Notes: generated by a model from the sequence alone, not told the origin. A stretch of 41,893 nucleotides of DNA from Sulfurimonas sp. (GCF_028694605.1 NZ_JAQVKP010000014.1:35505-77397); one strand, 5' to 3'; positions 18,901-27,542 are shown, counted from the stretch's first letter. Numbers and translations are program-made.

Positions 18901-19801
18901 CGAGATTGACTATTCTTTCCATAGGATTTTTTGAATTTTTTGTCGGAACGTTTTTGATGATCCACGGTGTGATCTGCTCGACATCGTTTTGTATGGCATA
19001 TTTGGCACAGGTGATTAAAATTCTGCGTAAATGTCCGAGATTTCCGTTGGAATGCTCATAAAGTAATTTTTTCATTTCCGCCTTGTATAGTCCCGAAGGT
19101 TTTTTTAAAGGAAGCCATCTTTCAAATGCCGCAAGAAGTCCTGCAAACTCTTTGTCGTTTGACCATTTTGGCAATTGCACTATCTCGAATCTGCTGACGT
19201 GCTGGGCTTCATTGAGGACGGTAACCGCATCCATTATTCCCACAAGCACGATAGGTATTTTGAGAGAGTTTGTAAGATTCTTGATCGCATCCATGACAGC
19301 CCGCTGTTTGATCGCAGTTCCTTTGAGAAGATTATGGATTTCATCCAATATAAGCATCTTGACGTTGAGTTCTCTCAGGAGGTGGATGGTCTGATGGCGA
19401 AGCTTTTGGGTCGTATCCGTCGGGCGGAACGGCGTCCACAATTGTTCAAGGATGGAGATATACAGCGTCCTGTCATCGCCTCCTTCCATATTCGCCACTA
19501 CGACGGTCTTCATGGCTTTGGACATCCCTGTGTCATCTTCGAGAGTTTTATCGGGATGCAGTTTCGCAAATTGGGAAACGATGGCGCTCTTCCCGATATT
19601 GGGTTCGCCCACAATCAAAAGTCCGGGCATTTTGTCCTGTTTGGGATACTTGAGAAGATCATTGAGATAGAGTATGACTTTCTGGGCAAGCGGATAGTTG
19701 ATCCAAACCTTGTTTTCTAAATACTCAATTCTCTCTTCCGTATTTTTATGGATGACAACCTCTTTGGATTCGGGCAAAAGGTGGGCATATGTCTCAGGCA
19801 T
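18872..19801 (-). CDS. tnsC: TnsC/TniB AAA+ transposition regulator
   Basis: The start is set at 19801, where GGAGGCGACA precedes an ATG overlapping the tnsB stop; a longer frame to 19864 has no such site. The 309-residue protein has Walker A GEPNIGKS (65-72), Walker B VKMLILDEIHNLL and an AAA+ C-terminal helical region. TnsC ATPases polymerise on target DNA, recruit the TnsAB transposase and carry target immunity. It is the third gene of the coupled operon and is nearer TniB than the longer Tn7 TnsC. Confidence 0.9.
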   Translation of the reverse strand: MPETYAHLLPESKEVVIHKNTEERIEYLENKVWINYPLAQKVILYLNDLLKYPKQDKMPGLLIVGEPNIGKSAIVSQFAKLHPDKTLEDDTGMSKAMKTVVVANMEGGDDRTLYISILEQLWTPFRPTDTTQKLRHQTIHLLRELNVKMLILDEIHNLLKGTAIKQRAVMDAIKNLTNSLKIPIVLVGIMDAVTVLNEAQHVSRFEIVQLPKWSNDKEFAGLLAAFERWLPLKKPSGLYKAEMKKLLYEHSNGNLGHLRRILITCAKYAIQNDVEQITPWIIKNVPTKNSKNPMERIVNLDVLYGDTST

Positions 19802-21713
19802 TGTCGCCTCCTTCAATAAAAACATCAAATACCGGGATATCGCCTTCATCAAACTCTTCAACACTTTCCGCCTCTTCTTTAAGAGGTTTCATCTTTTGGA
19901 TATGAAGGTTTGTAACGCTGTTGCTTTTTTGGTGTATTTTCTTTTTCTCTTCGGCTCTTCTGACCTTTTTGGTCTTTTTCGCCGAGTCTGACGCCATCTC
20001 TCTCAGTTCCTCATGCGCTCTGATGATTTGCGCATCATAGGCGGATGACTTCTGCTGAGGCGTAAGATTCGCTTTGATCGCATTGTACTCAGATAAACTC
20101 ATACTTGGGATTGCGCGATTTGCCAAAGAAACTTTGTGATACAGTCGGCTCTTTTCTTCATAGAACCATATGTAGCTGATGTCATTGGGATCAATTCTGA
20201 ACGTATAGTCTTTTTTAGAAGTGTCGTTTGCAGAGTTTTCTTCTTCGATGAAAGATCTCAATACAAAGTCATAATATTTAAGACTGTTGATGTGTACCCC
20301 GGTTTTGCGTATTTTTCTCTTGACTAGAGGCAAGAAATCAATCAATAGGGTTTCAGCATCAGCGGGTCTTGGCGGAAGTCCTGTTCCTTTATGAGCAGGA
20401 GTTCCAAATACCCCTTCTTCCCATTTTGCCTCTGGAGACATCCCCAGCGTGGAGTGTTTTTGCTTATGGTAAATTTTTGTAATAAATGTTACAAGCCATA
20501 ATTCCAGTTCATGAAACGTCATGCTGGCATTACCTTCAGAATCGTAATCCAAGCGTTCGCGTATATTTGAAAAAGTTGTTCCCGGTATTGTATGGATCGC
20601 TTTCATAAGCGTTCCTATAAGACGTTCAATATGTCCTCCGTAATTGGTTTTGTTTACAGGTCTCCATTGAAGATTGATTTCGTGAATACGGCAAGCTTCC
20701 GTGAGCGCTTCAGCCCGGAAGTCGGCTCCGTTATCGGCATGAAGCGTATCCATGAAACCCCATACGTCCCAATTTGACTCAATGCCCATTTTCATCAGCC
20801 ATTCATTCTTTGGCAAAATGGAGTTTGCTACGCACATTGCCACAGATAAACCGGAAGGGGCATCAAGCGACATATGGTAGCCGGTAATCATCCTGCTGTA
20901 GACATCAATCGCTAGTGTGATAAATGGTCTGCCAATAGGTCGGCGTGTCTCTTCATCTACAATAATGACATCCATTTTGGTGTGGTCGATTTGTACAATT
21001 TGCAGCGGATAGTCTGCAATGAATTCACCCGGAGCGGGTTCAAACTTTGTTCTTGTCTCGCTTTTGCTGCCTCGTCGTTTTGCCCTTTGGTATTCGCTGA
21101 TTTGGCTGATTCTGTTGCGAATGGTATTTTTGCTTGGCGGCGTGAGGTTTTTCTTCTGGCATTCCGCTAAAACGACATTGATCACATATTGTACGGATGG
21201 CTTTATTCTTTTTAAATAATGTTCTTCAATCGCCTTTTGAATGATTTTCTCAGCCTGCTGTTCTATGCGAACCTCTCCTTTTGATCTCCCCCTTTTTCTT
21301 GGTAAAAGACCTGTGAGTGTTCCTGTAGAGGTGTATCCTCTCGCCCACTTGTATACTGTTGTAAAATGTGCTCCGGCTTTTTTGGCATATTCTTCAACTT
21401 CCTCTCTGGAACCGTTGTTGAGTATCGGCTGAATCGCAGTAAATCGCCTTTCCATTTCTTTCCAGTCAGAGTCAGAGATATCGGAAAGATCCCTATGGAT
21501 AAAATCATTTTCGGGAATTTGTTCCATATCTACCGGTTTTAGATCATTGATTAGAAGGCGCTTTGCTTTTTTTGTCTTTATGTTTACGCCTATCAATTCG
21601 GATGCATCAAGTATTTGCGTGATCTTGTAGATGTCGTTGTTGTACTGGACATATTCGTTAGCGAGCAGTTTTAGTTTCCGGCGGTCTATTTTATATGAGT
21701 TTTCAGAGTTCAT
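19794..21713 (-). CDS. tnsB: TnsB/TniA DDE transposase
   Basis: The 639-residue protein has N-terminal helix-turn-helix regions (for example TTVYKWARGYTSTG) for binding the transposon ends. The RNase H-fold core has D243 in IVQIDHTKMD, D327 in LHADNGADF and E363 in YGGHIERL, the D(35)E spacing of retroviral-type integrases. A Mu-transposase-like C-terminal domain and a basic tail (~590-620) that may contact TnsC follow. TnsB cuts the 3' ends and joins them to the target. The start overlaps the tnsA end by 11 bp. All catalytic residues are present. Confidence 0.93.
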   Translation of the reverse strand: MNSENSYKIDRRKLKLLANEYVQYNNDIYKITQILDASELIGVNIKTKKAKRLLINDLKPVDMEQIPENDFIHRDLSDISDSDWKEMERRFTAIQPILNNGSREEVEEYAKKAGAHFTTVYKWARGYTSTGTLTGLLPRKRGRSKGEVRIEQQAEKIIQKAIEEHYLKRIKPSVQYVINVVLAECQKKNLTPPSKNTIRNRISQISEYQRAKRRGSKSETRTKFEPAPGEFIADYPLQIVQIDHTKMDVIIVDEETRRPIGRPFITLAIDVYSRMITGYHMSLDAPSGLSVAMCVANSILPKNEWLMKMGIESNWDVWGFMDTLHADNGADFRAEALTEACRIHEINLQWRPVNKTNYGGHIERLIGTLMKAIHTIPGTTFSNIRERLDYDSEGNASMTFHELELWLVTFITKIYHKQKHSTLGMSPEAKWEEGVFGTPAHKGTGLPPRPADAETLLIDFLPLVKRKIRKTGVHINSLKYYDFVLRSFIEEENSANDTSKKDYTFRIDPNDISYIWFYEEKSRLYHKVSLANRAIPSMSLSEYNAIKANLTPQQKSSAYDAQIIRAHEELREMASDSAKKTKKVRRAEEKKKIHQKSNSVTNLHIQKMKPLKEEAESVEEFDEGDIPVFDVFIEGGDNA

Positions 21714-22416
21714 TTAAAATTCCTTCTTCATAAGTTTCATCGATGTTAAGCCAAATGGTGCTCCACGCATTGATTTCTTGCCCAATATCAATAGCAATCT
21801 TTTTATGGACGATTAGATGGTATAACTGGGATATCGCAATGGCCTGTAGGGTTTTGGTAGCATACAAAGCTTCTATAAGATGGTCAATCTGTGTATGCCC
21901 TACGGCTTGCAAATATTCCAAAATACGTGATTCTTCACGTTGGTCAAATGACATTTTTTTATAGCGTTTTAGTAGTAGAATATTTTCTAACTCGATACCT
22001 CGTATTTTATTGTCATCGTAAATTTTGAAAATGTAATCATTTTCTTGTGCGTAGCGTGTCGCAATTTTGAACTTTGGGCGCAACTCATGAAATTTTTTCT
22101 TCAATATTTCATGGGGCTTGACCTCAATGAGTAGCGATTTTGGATAGATAGATTGAGAGTCGTATTGAGGCAAGGATTTAAAAGTGACAAGAAAATCCGG
22201 CGTGTAGGTTACTGTTTTCCCATTTTTGTTTTCGTATTCAATGGTAACAGGCTGTTCCTCCACATCAAGAACCATGTCATTAAACTCAAGCAAGATCAGC
22301 AAGTCTCTTTCAAGGAGTGATTCATGCCATATGCTCTTTTCACCCCTGAAGGGATAGTATCCGGATGAACTGCCGTAAGTATATGCCGCAGTACGATTTT
22401 TCAGAGATATTTTCAT
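21703..22416 (-). CDS. tnsA: TnsA/TniC 5'-end endonuclease
   Basis: The 237-residue protein has the TnsA endonuclease fold: E36 (SLLERDLL), D74 (YTPDFLV) and E98-V-K100 (LLIEVKP), followed by a winged-helix-like C-terminal half. TnsA cleaves the 5' ends so that the element moves by cut-and-paste with TnsB, and intact residues predict activity. It is the first operon gene. The leader between its ATG and the transposon end contains the 53-bp-spaced repeats, so transposase binding may repress transcription. No strong ribosome site precedes the ATG, which suggests weak initiation. Confidence 0.9.
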   Translation of the reverse strand: MKISLKNRTAAYTYGSSSGYYPFRGEKSIWHESLLERDLLILLEFNDMVLDVEEQPVTIEYENKNGKTVTYTPDFLVTFKSLPQYDSQSIYPKSLLIEVKPHEILKKKFHELRPKFKIATRYAQENDYIFKIYDDNKIRGIELENILLLKRYKKMSFDQREESRILEYLQAVGHTQIDHLIEALYATKTLQAIAISQLYHLIVHKKIAIDIGQEINAWSTIWLNIDETYEEGILNEL

Positions 22417-22439
22417 TTCATATACTCGCTTTTGTTACT

Positions 22440-22572
22440 TTGTAGCGTATTTAAATGGGTTATTTTCACTTTGTATTGCTTTTTATTGAATATATTAGCG
22501 TTTTTCGCTGGATAAAATCTCATTTTTCAGCCTTTATTTGGGTTATTTTAGCGTTTTTTATTGGAACTGTCA
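22440..22572. repeat. Transposon right end with three 53-bp-spaced TnsB-type sites
   Basis: The plus strand shows TTGTAGCGTATTT at 22440-22452, TATTAGCGTTTTT at 22493-22505 and TTTTAGCGTTTTT at 22546-22558, each exactly 53 bp from the next. Their shared core reads ACGCTA on the minus strand. GGGTTATTTT also occurs twice (22457-22466 and 22540-22549). The terminus is AACTGTCA (22565-22572), i.e. TGACAGTT read inward. Spaced repeats are the normal arrangement for TnsB binding. The exact last base and the target-site duplication are not proven. Confidence 0.75.
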
Positions 22573-23213
22573 GGGGAAGCCATAAGGCTAAAATAGGTGA
22601 AGTAGGGCTTGCGCATCGTGGGATTTTATTTTTTGATGAACTGCCGCACTTTAGCAAAAGTGTTCTTGAAGCTCTCAGAGAGCCGCTGCAAGACAACAAA
22701 ATCCACATTTCAAGAGTTAACGCAAAAGTAGAGTACCCAAGCGATTTTCTTTTTGTGGCTGCTATGAACCCATGCCCATGCGGCAACCTGCTTCATGCGC
22801 ATAAAGAGTGCAGATGCAGTGAACTTGACATAGTACGGTATAAAAACAGGCTTTCCGATCCATTTTTGGATAGGATAGATTTGTGCGTGGTGATGCAACA
22901 AGTCGCTCCGAGTGACACATCAAGCATAAGTTCACGGCAGATGCACGAAAAGATACTTGAGGTATATCGCATGGTAAAGCAGCGGGGACAAAAAAGTTTT
23001 ACGGCAAAACTCAGCGATGCAGAGATAGACAAGTTTTGTGTTTTAAGTGCAGAGGCAAAAGCCGTTTTGGATATGGCGGTTCATAAATTTGCACTCTCTT
23101 TTAGAAGTATCAAAAAGATTCAAAAGGTTGCCAGAACCATCGCAGATTTGCGTGCGGGAGATGTGATAGAAAAAGGCGATATCTTAGAGGCACTCAGCTA
23201 CAGAAGAAGATAG
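22573..23213 (+). pseudogene. comM: 3' half of comM (Mg-chelatase-like AAA+ helicase), cut by the transposon
   Basis: After the transposon end the plus-strand frame reads GSHKAKIGEVGLAHRGILFF and continues through DELPHF, AAMNPCPCGN, SDPFLDRIDL and the terminal FRSIKKIQKVARTIADL. This is the C-terminal half of ComM/YifB. The Lon-protease-like N-terminus and the Walker A region are missing. The formal start at 22455 lies in transposon DNA and gives an artificial hydrophobic leader. ComM is a hexameric helicase for branch migration in natural transformation, so that function is presumably lost. The break falls at the glycine-rich segment before the KxGEhxLAHxGhLFhDE block, in line with AbaR insertions as I recall them. 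Confidence 0.9.
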
Positions 23214-23230
23214 CCTCTAAAAGCAAGTGG

Positions 23231-23794
23231 TTACTTAGCGATACCCTCAACAGATATCTCAAGTTTTACTTTTTCGCTTACTGCAACGCCGCCGGCTTCC
23301 AGCACTCTGTTCCATTTGACATTATAATCTCTTCTGTCGATTGTTCCCATAAGTGTAAATCCGGCTCTTTTTTTGCCCATTGGGTCTATAACGGTTCCGC
23401 CAAACTCATAGTCAAGCACCACATCTTTTGTGACATCTTTTATGGTCAGTTTCCCGTATGCCTTGTCGCCTTTTACCTTGTCTAGCACAAACTTGATTTT
23501 TGGGTATTTTTCCGCATCAAGAATCTCAGATGATTTAAGATGCGCATCCCTGTCTTCTATATTTGTGTTGATAGAAGCAACCTCGATTTCGCCCTGAAGT
23601 TTTGTCAAAAGAGCAGATTTGTCATCTAGCTCAAATGTTCCTGAAAACTCCTCAAACTCCCCGCCAACGGTACTTACCATCATATGTTTTACTTTAAAAG
23701 CAACATTTGTATGTGAAACATCTACATTATAAGATGCACCAAAAAGAGAGCTAAATCCAAGCAGCAAAGCCGCCAACGAGTGTAATATTTTCAT
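23231..23794 (-). CDS. YceI-family periplasmic lipid-binding protein
   Basis: The product of 187 residues starts MKILHSLAALLLGFSSLFGA, a clear signal peptide, followed by a YceI lipocalin-like barrel (YNVDVSHTNVAFKVKHMMVS, NTNIEDRDAHLKSSEILD, ending EKVKLEISVEGIAK). The start at 23794 is chosen because the signal peptide begins there with AAGGATTGAAG before it; an upstream frame to 23863 is basic and non-secretory. YceI proteins bind isoprenoid lipids; the physiological role here is unknown. It converges on the comM remnant 17 bp away and lies downstream of metH, with a palindrome between. Confidence 0.88.
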   Translation of the reverse strand: MKILHSLAALLLGFSSLFGASYNVDVSHTNVAFKVKHMMVSTVGGEFEEFSGTFELDDKSALLTKLQGEIEVASINTNIEDRDAHLKSSEILDAEKYPKIKFVLDKVKGDKAYGKLTIKDVTKDVVLDYEFGGTVIDPMGKKRAGFTLMGTIDRRDYNVKWNRVLEAGGVAVSEKVKLEISVEGIAK

Positions 23795-23852
23795 CTTCAA
23801 TCCTTTAATTTGGTTTGAAGCATTATCCGCTTTTTTTTGCTTTTTCGCTCTT

Positions 23853-23877
23853 AATAATGTCAATTAGTGACATTATT
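23853..23877. promoter_or_regulatory. Palindrome AATAATGTCA-N5-TGACATTATT upstream of the yceI-like gene
   Basis: The 10-bp arms (23853-23862 and 23868-23877) are exact reverse complements around ATTAG. The site is about 60-85 bp before the yceI-like start and just after the metH stop. It resembles a dimer operator (TGTCA-N5-TGACA). No T-run suited to a metH terminator follows on the minus strand. Confidence 0.45.
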
Positions 23878-23881
23878 TAAT

Positions 23882-26800
23882 TTATACATTATAGTAACTT
23901 GCACTTGGATGGTAAACCACTAGCGCAGAGGTGGACTGCTCAGGGTGGATTTGAAATGTCTCGCTTAACTCTATGCCGAACTCTTCAGGTTTTAAGAGAT
24001 TGAAGAGTGGGCGGTTAAGCTCAAGGTTTGGGCAGGCTGCGTAACCGAATGAGTAGCGGCATCCCTCGTACGCCGACATTTTTACATCGCTTAGTCTGTT
24101 TCCCTCATCTTTTGCTATGCCGAGATCAAGCCGTATCTGCTTATGTGCTATCTCCGCCAAAGCTTCAGCAAGCTCAACGCCTAGTCCGTGAAATCGATAA
24201 TACTCTGTGTAGTCGCCTCTCTCATAAATCTCTCTCTCGACCTCGCTAAGTTTTGCTCCCGCACTCACACAGGTAAAGGCTACCACATCGTGTCTGTCTC
24301 TATGAAAAAAGTCGCTTAATGCACGGTGTGGTTGTTTTGACTGACGAGGAAAAGTAAATTTCTCTTTGGTTCTGCCCATAATCTCATATAGAGGCTCACG
24401 GTTTATTTCACTCTCGCTGTTGTAGCCTTCGCTCTCGTCAAAAATGAGAAGAGTGTCATCATCGCTTCTGCATGGCCAGTAGCCGTAAATAATTGTCGGT
24501 TCAAAGAGTTTCTCTTCGATAAAGCGTTTTTTTAGCTTCTCATATGCGGGATAAACGACTTCATTTAACTGTTTTTCATAAGCCTCTTTGCTCAATCCTT
24601 TTGAGCTGTAGCCCCAACGAGCTTTAAAAAGAAGCTTGTGGTTTAGCCACTCAAACGCCATCTCAATTTGCGTTTGTGTAAGTTTTAGTTCTCTTCTTCC
24701 CCAAAACGGCGGAGTCGGGACTTTGACATCGCGAGAGGGCATTTTAAGTTCAGAAAACGGCGGGATAATTATCTCTTCTTTGACTTTAACCATCTTCTCT
24801 TCGCCATCTTTACCGTGCAGGTCGGTATCAAGATTGCCAGATTCTATGCGGCTCATGGCAGTTACGCCGTCAAACGCATCTTTGCAGTAAAAGATAGGTC
24901 CGTCGTAAACAGGGCGGCAAAAATCATCTATAAAAGAGCGAGTAAGCGCCGCACCGCCTAGAAGTACCGGGATTTTTATCCCTTCTCTTTGAAGTGCTTC
25001 TAGGTTCTCTTTCATAACCTGAGTAGATTTTACCAGAAGCCCGCTCATGCCGATTGCGCTTGCATTTGACTCTTTTAAGGTTTTTATGAACGCCTCTATA
25101 TCAACTTTTATGCCGAGATTTATGACTTTAAATCCGTTGTTTGAGAGGATGATGTCAACCAGGTTTTTGCCGACATCGTGAACATCCCCTTTTACCGTTC
25201 CCAAAATAAGCGTGGTATCTACTTTTTTATCTATCTTTGGCAAATATGGATTTAGATAGTCAACCGTTTTTTTCATGGTTTCGGCACTTTGCAGAACAAA
25301 GGGGAGCTGCATATCGCCACGCCCAAAAAGTTCGCCGACGACTTTCATGGCATCAATCAAAATCTCATTTACGATTTTTTCCGGTGCGATGGAGTGCCTT
25401 GCCTCTTCCACTAAAGGAATCATCCGCTCTTTGTCGCCATCCATAAGTAGTTTTGCGATTTTCTCTTCCATGCTCATGGCAAGATAGGCTTCGTCTATTG
25501 CGCTGTTATCGACTTTTTCTTTTGTGCTAAAGTGTTCTATAAACTCAAAAAGAGCCGCACCGCCTGCTTTGCGGTTAAAGATAAGGTTGTCGCATATCTC
25601 TTGGTCTGTTTCGCTGATTTTATTTATGGGTATAATGTGCTGAACATTTATGATAACGCTTGTAAGCCCTGCCTGTGTGCAGTGGTGCAAAAACATGGAG
25701 TTCAGGTAGGGTCTTGCATCTTTGTCTAGTCCGAAAGAGATATTTGAAAGCCCCAAAATCGCCCCGACTTCTGGATGTTTGGTACGCAACTCCCTTATGG
25801 CTTCGATGGTGTTTATACCGGCATCCACATACTCTTCATCACCGCTTCCAAGGGTAAATGTAAGTAGGTCAAAAACCAAATCTTGCGGTTTTATGCCATG
25901 TTTTTTGGTGGCAAGTTCATATATACGCTCGGCAACCTCAAGTTTTCTCTCAACCGTTTTTGCCATTCCCTCTTCATCTATGGTCAGACAAACAAGAGCC
26001 GCCCCAAATTTTTTAGCTAAAGCGCAAACCTTGTCAAACTTCTCTATCCCGTCTTCAAGGTTTACGGAGTTGATGATAGGCTTGCCGCCGATGAGTTTTA
26101 GCGCTTCTTCTAGTGCGGGTGTCTGTGTGGAGTCGGGCATAAGCGGAAGTGCTATCTTTTGAGCATACAAACTCATAACCCTGTTCATATCTTTTGTCTC
26201 GTCTCGCCCCGCAAAACCCACACTTACATCAAGTACATGCGCACCCACTCTTACCTGCTGTTGAGCGACACTAAGAGTTCCCTCATAATCCTCCGCCAAA
26301 AGCAGTTCACGAAACGCTTTTGAACCCGTTGCATTGCTTCTCTCTCCGACAAGCAAAACGGATGACTCTTGAGTAAGTGAGACGGTGTTAAATAGTGAGG
26401 CAAGAGAGTTGGGCTGTGAACCTTTTGGCTCTTTTGGAGCGGTTTTGCTTACACGGTTTACCAGTGCACGGATATGTTGAGGTGTCGTGCCGCAACATCC
26501 GCCCAAAAAGCCAACTCCGTCATACTTTAAAAAACCTTCCTGCTTTGTGGCAAACTCATCTGGTCCCATCGGGTAGTAGGTGTAGCCGCCTCGGTTTTGC
26601 GGAAGTCCTGCGTTTGCGTGTACGCTGATGGGTTTATGCCAAATCTCGCTTAGAGTTTTTACATGTTTTTCGACCTGCTCAGGACCTGTTCCGCAGTTAA
26701 ATCCAAGTGATATAATGTCAAAAGGCTCTAAAATAGTCGCAATAGTCGAAGCGTCAGTTCCTATAAGCATAGTTCCGCTTAGCTCGATAGTTACGGAAAC

Positions 26801-27373
26801 CATAATAGGAATCTCTACGCCCTTTTGCCTGCAAGCCTCGGCGCATGCGTGAAGCGCGGCTTTTATCTGGAGCGGATCTTGACAAGTTTCAAGCAAGAAA
26901 ACATCCACACCGCCGTCAATTAGTGCCAGACAAAACTCCGTGTAGCCCTCAAGCATCTCATCATAAGTTATATGCCCTAAAGATGGGAGTTTTGTCCCCG
27001 GTCCGATGGAGCCTAAGCAGAGGCGCGGATGCTCCGGTGTGGAAAATTTTTCGCACTCCTCTTTTGCAAGTCTTGTTCCCTCACGGGTCAGTTCATAAGC
27101 GCGATGAGAGATGCCGTACTCATCTAAAACCCAAGAGAATGAACCAAAAGTATTGGTTGTGATAAGGTCTGCACCCGCCCTCAGATAGGCACGGTAAATC
27201 TCGCTCAAAACTTCGGGGCACGTGGTGTTCAAGAGTTCGTTACACCCCTCATTGCCCTCCCACGCCTCTTTTGGGATTTTTGCTTCTCTTTGTTGAAGCT
27301 GTGTTCCCATGGCTCCGTCAATAATAAGCGGTCTGGTTTTTATGGTTTTTAAGATATACTCTTTCGTTGTCAT
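23882..27373 (-). CDS. metH: Cobalamin-dependent methionine synthase
   Basis: This full-length 1163-residue MetH transfers a methyl group from methyltetrahydrofolate through cobalamin to homocysteine. Domains in order: homocysteine-binding barrel with zinc ligands C227, C293 and C294 (GFNCGTG, GGCCGTT); pterin-binding barrel from about 340 (LLVGERSNATGSKAFRE); cobalamin domain with cap and the DxHxxG motif D730-V-H732-D-V-G735, whose His coordinates cobalt; and a C-terminal reactivation domain from about 860 to the end (FGYAACPN near the S-adenosylmethionine site). The start at 27373 gives the expected N-terminus; there is no clear ribosome site, and a long inverted repeat lies just 8 bp upstream. 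No cobalamin or SAM riboswitch was recognised. Confidence 0.96.
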   Translation of the reverse strand: MTTKEYILKTIKTRPLIIDGAMGTQLQQREAKIPKEAWEGNEGCNELLNTTCPEVLSEIYRAYLRAGADLITTNTFGSFSWVLDEYGISHRAYELTREGTRLAKEECEKFSTPEHPRLCLGSIGPGTKLPSLGHITYDEMLEGYTEFCLALIDGGVDVFLLETCQDPLQIKAALHACAEACRQKGVEIPIMVSVTIELSGTMLIGTDASTIATILEPFDIISLGFNCGTGPEQVEKHVKTLSEIWHKPISVHANAGLPQNRGGYTYYPMGPDEFATKQEGFLKYDGVGFLGGCCGTTPQHIRALVNRVSKTAPKEPKGSQPNSLASLFNTVSLTQESSVLLVGERSNATGSKAFRELLLAEDYEGTLSVAQQQVRVGAHVLDVSVGFAGRDETKDMNRVMSLYAQKIALPLMPDSTQTPALEEALKLIGGKPIINSVNLEDGIEKFDKVCALAKKFGAALVCLTIDEEGMAKTVERKLEVAERIYELATKKHGIKPQDLVFDLLTFTLGSGDEEYVDAGINTIEAIRELRTKHPEVGAILGLSNISFGLDKDARPYLNSMFLHHCTQAGLTSVIINVQHIIPINKISETDQEICDNLIFNRKAGGAALFEFIEHFSTKEKVDNSAIDEAYLAMSMEEKIAKLLMDGDKERMIPLVEEARHSIAPEKIVNEILIDAMKVVGELFGRGDMQLPFVLQSAETMKKTVDYLNPYLPKIDKKVDTTLILGTVKGDVHDVGKNLVDIILSNNGFKVINLGIKVDIEAFIKTLKESNASAIGMSGLLVKSTQVMKENLEALQREGIKIPVLLGGAALTRSFIDDFCRPVYDGPIFYCKDAFDGVTAMSRIESGNLDTDLHGKDGEEKMVKVKEEIIIPPFSELKMPSRDVKVPTPPFWGRRELKLTQTQIEMAFEWLNHKLLFKARWGYSSKGLSKEAYEKQLNEVVYPAYEKLKKRFIEEKLFEPTIIYGYWPCRSDDDTLLIFDESEGYNSESEINREPLYEIMGRTKEKFTFPRQSKQPHRALSDFFHRDRHDVVAFTCVSAGAKLSEVEREIYERGDYTEYYRFHGLGVELAEALAEIAHKQIRLDLGIAKDEGNRLSDVKMSAYEGCRYSFGYAACPNLELNRPLFNLLKPEEFGIELSETFQIHPEQSTSALVVYHPSASYYNV

Positions 27374-27380
27374 GCATAAT

Positions 27381-27419
27381 CTTTTGGTAAGGTAAATGGT
27401 GATTTGATTTTACCAAAAG
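27381..27419 (-). promoter_or_regulatory. 10-bp inverted repeat in the metH leader, next to the start codon
   Basis: CTTTTGGTAA (27381-27390) and TTACCAAAAG (27410-27419) are exact reverse complements around a 19-nt loop. In metH mRNA the 3' arm ends 7 nt before the AUG, so the structure could control ribosome access, or be a protein-binding site in the metH/ccoG divergent promoter region. Confidence 0.5.
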
Positions 27420-27505
27420 AGAGCATAAAAGAGACTTTTAGAAAAAAGATATGTAAAGTTATAATAATTATTATGATTGATAATATATTTTTTTATAAAA
27501 TCTGC

Positions 27506-27542
27506 TATAATTTTGGCAAAATAATGTCAAACTGACGAGGAG
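27506..27542 (+). promoter_or_regulatory. ccoG promoter -10 and ribosome binding site
   Basis: TATAAT is at 27506-27511 and GAGGAG at 27537-27542, 5 nt before the ATG at 27548. The -35 region is AT-rich without a clear TTGACA, as is usual for Campylobacterota sigma-70 promoters. Confidence 0.6.

Larger units (their letters stand above)
8372..22572 (-). mobile_element. Tn7-like transposon of the Tn6022 type, inserted in comM (left limit provisional)
   Basis: The element holds an overlapping tnsA-tnsB-tnsC-tniQ-tnsF operon, a convergent tnsE-like gene and a methyltransferase/helicase-nuclease/XRE cargo. Its right limit is set by the return of comM coding sequence (GSHKAKIGEV) directly after the terminal AACTGTCA at 22565-22572. 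Gene order and target agree with Tn6022/AbaR elements (tniC-A-B-D-E in comM). The left end is not identified: no inverted copy of the right end with its spaced repeats was found, and comM's 5' half is absent. The start coordinate given here is only where the IS3 debris ends. Confidence 0.75.

Noticed and set aside
19175..19720. A 181-residue plus-strand open frame.
   Set aside because: It lies entirely within tnsC on the opposite strand, and tnsC has clear AAA+ motifs and coupled starts. It is a shadow frame, like most others opposite metH, tnsB and the adhesin.
22455..23213. A complete 252-residue plus-strand gene with a hydrophobic leader.
   Set aside because: The first ~39 residues are transposon-end DNA read through; only the comM 3' half is genuine.
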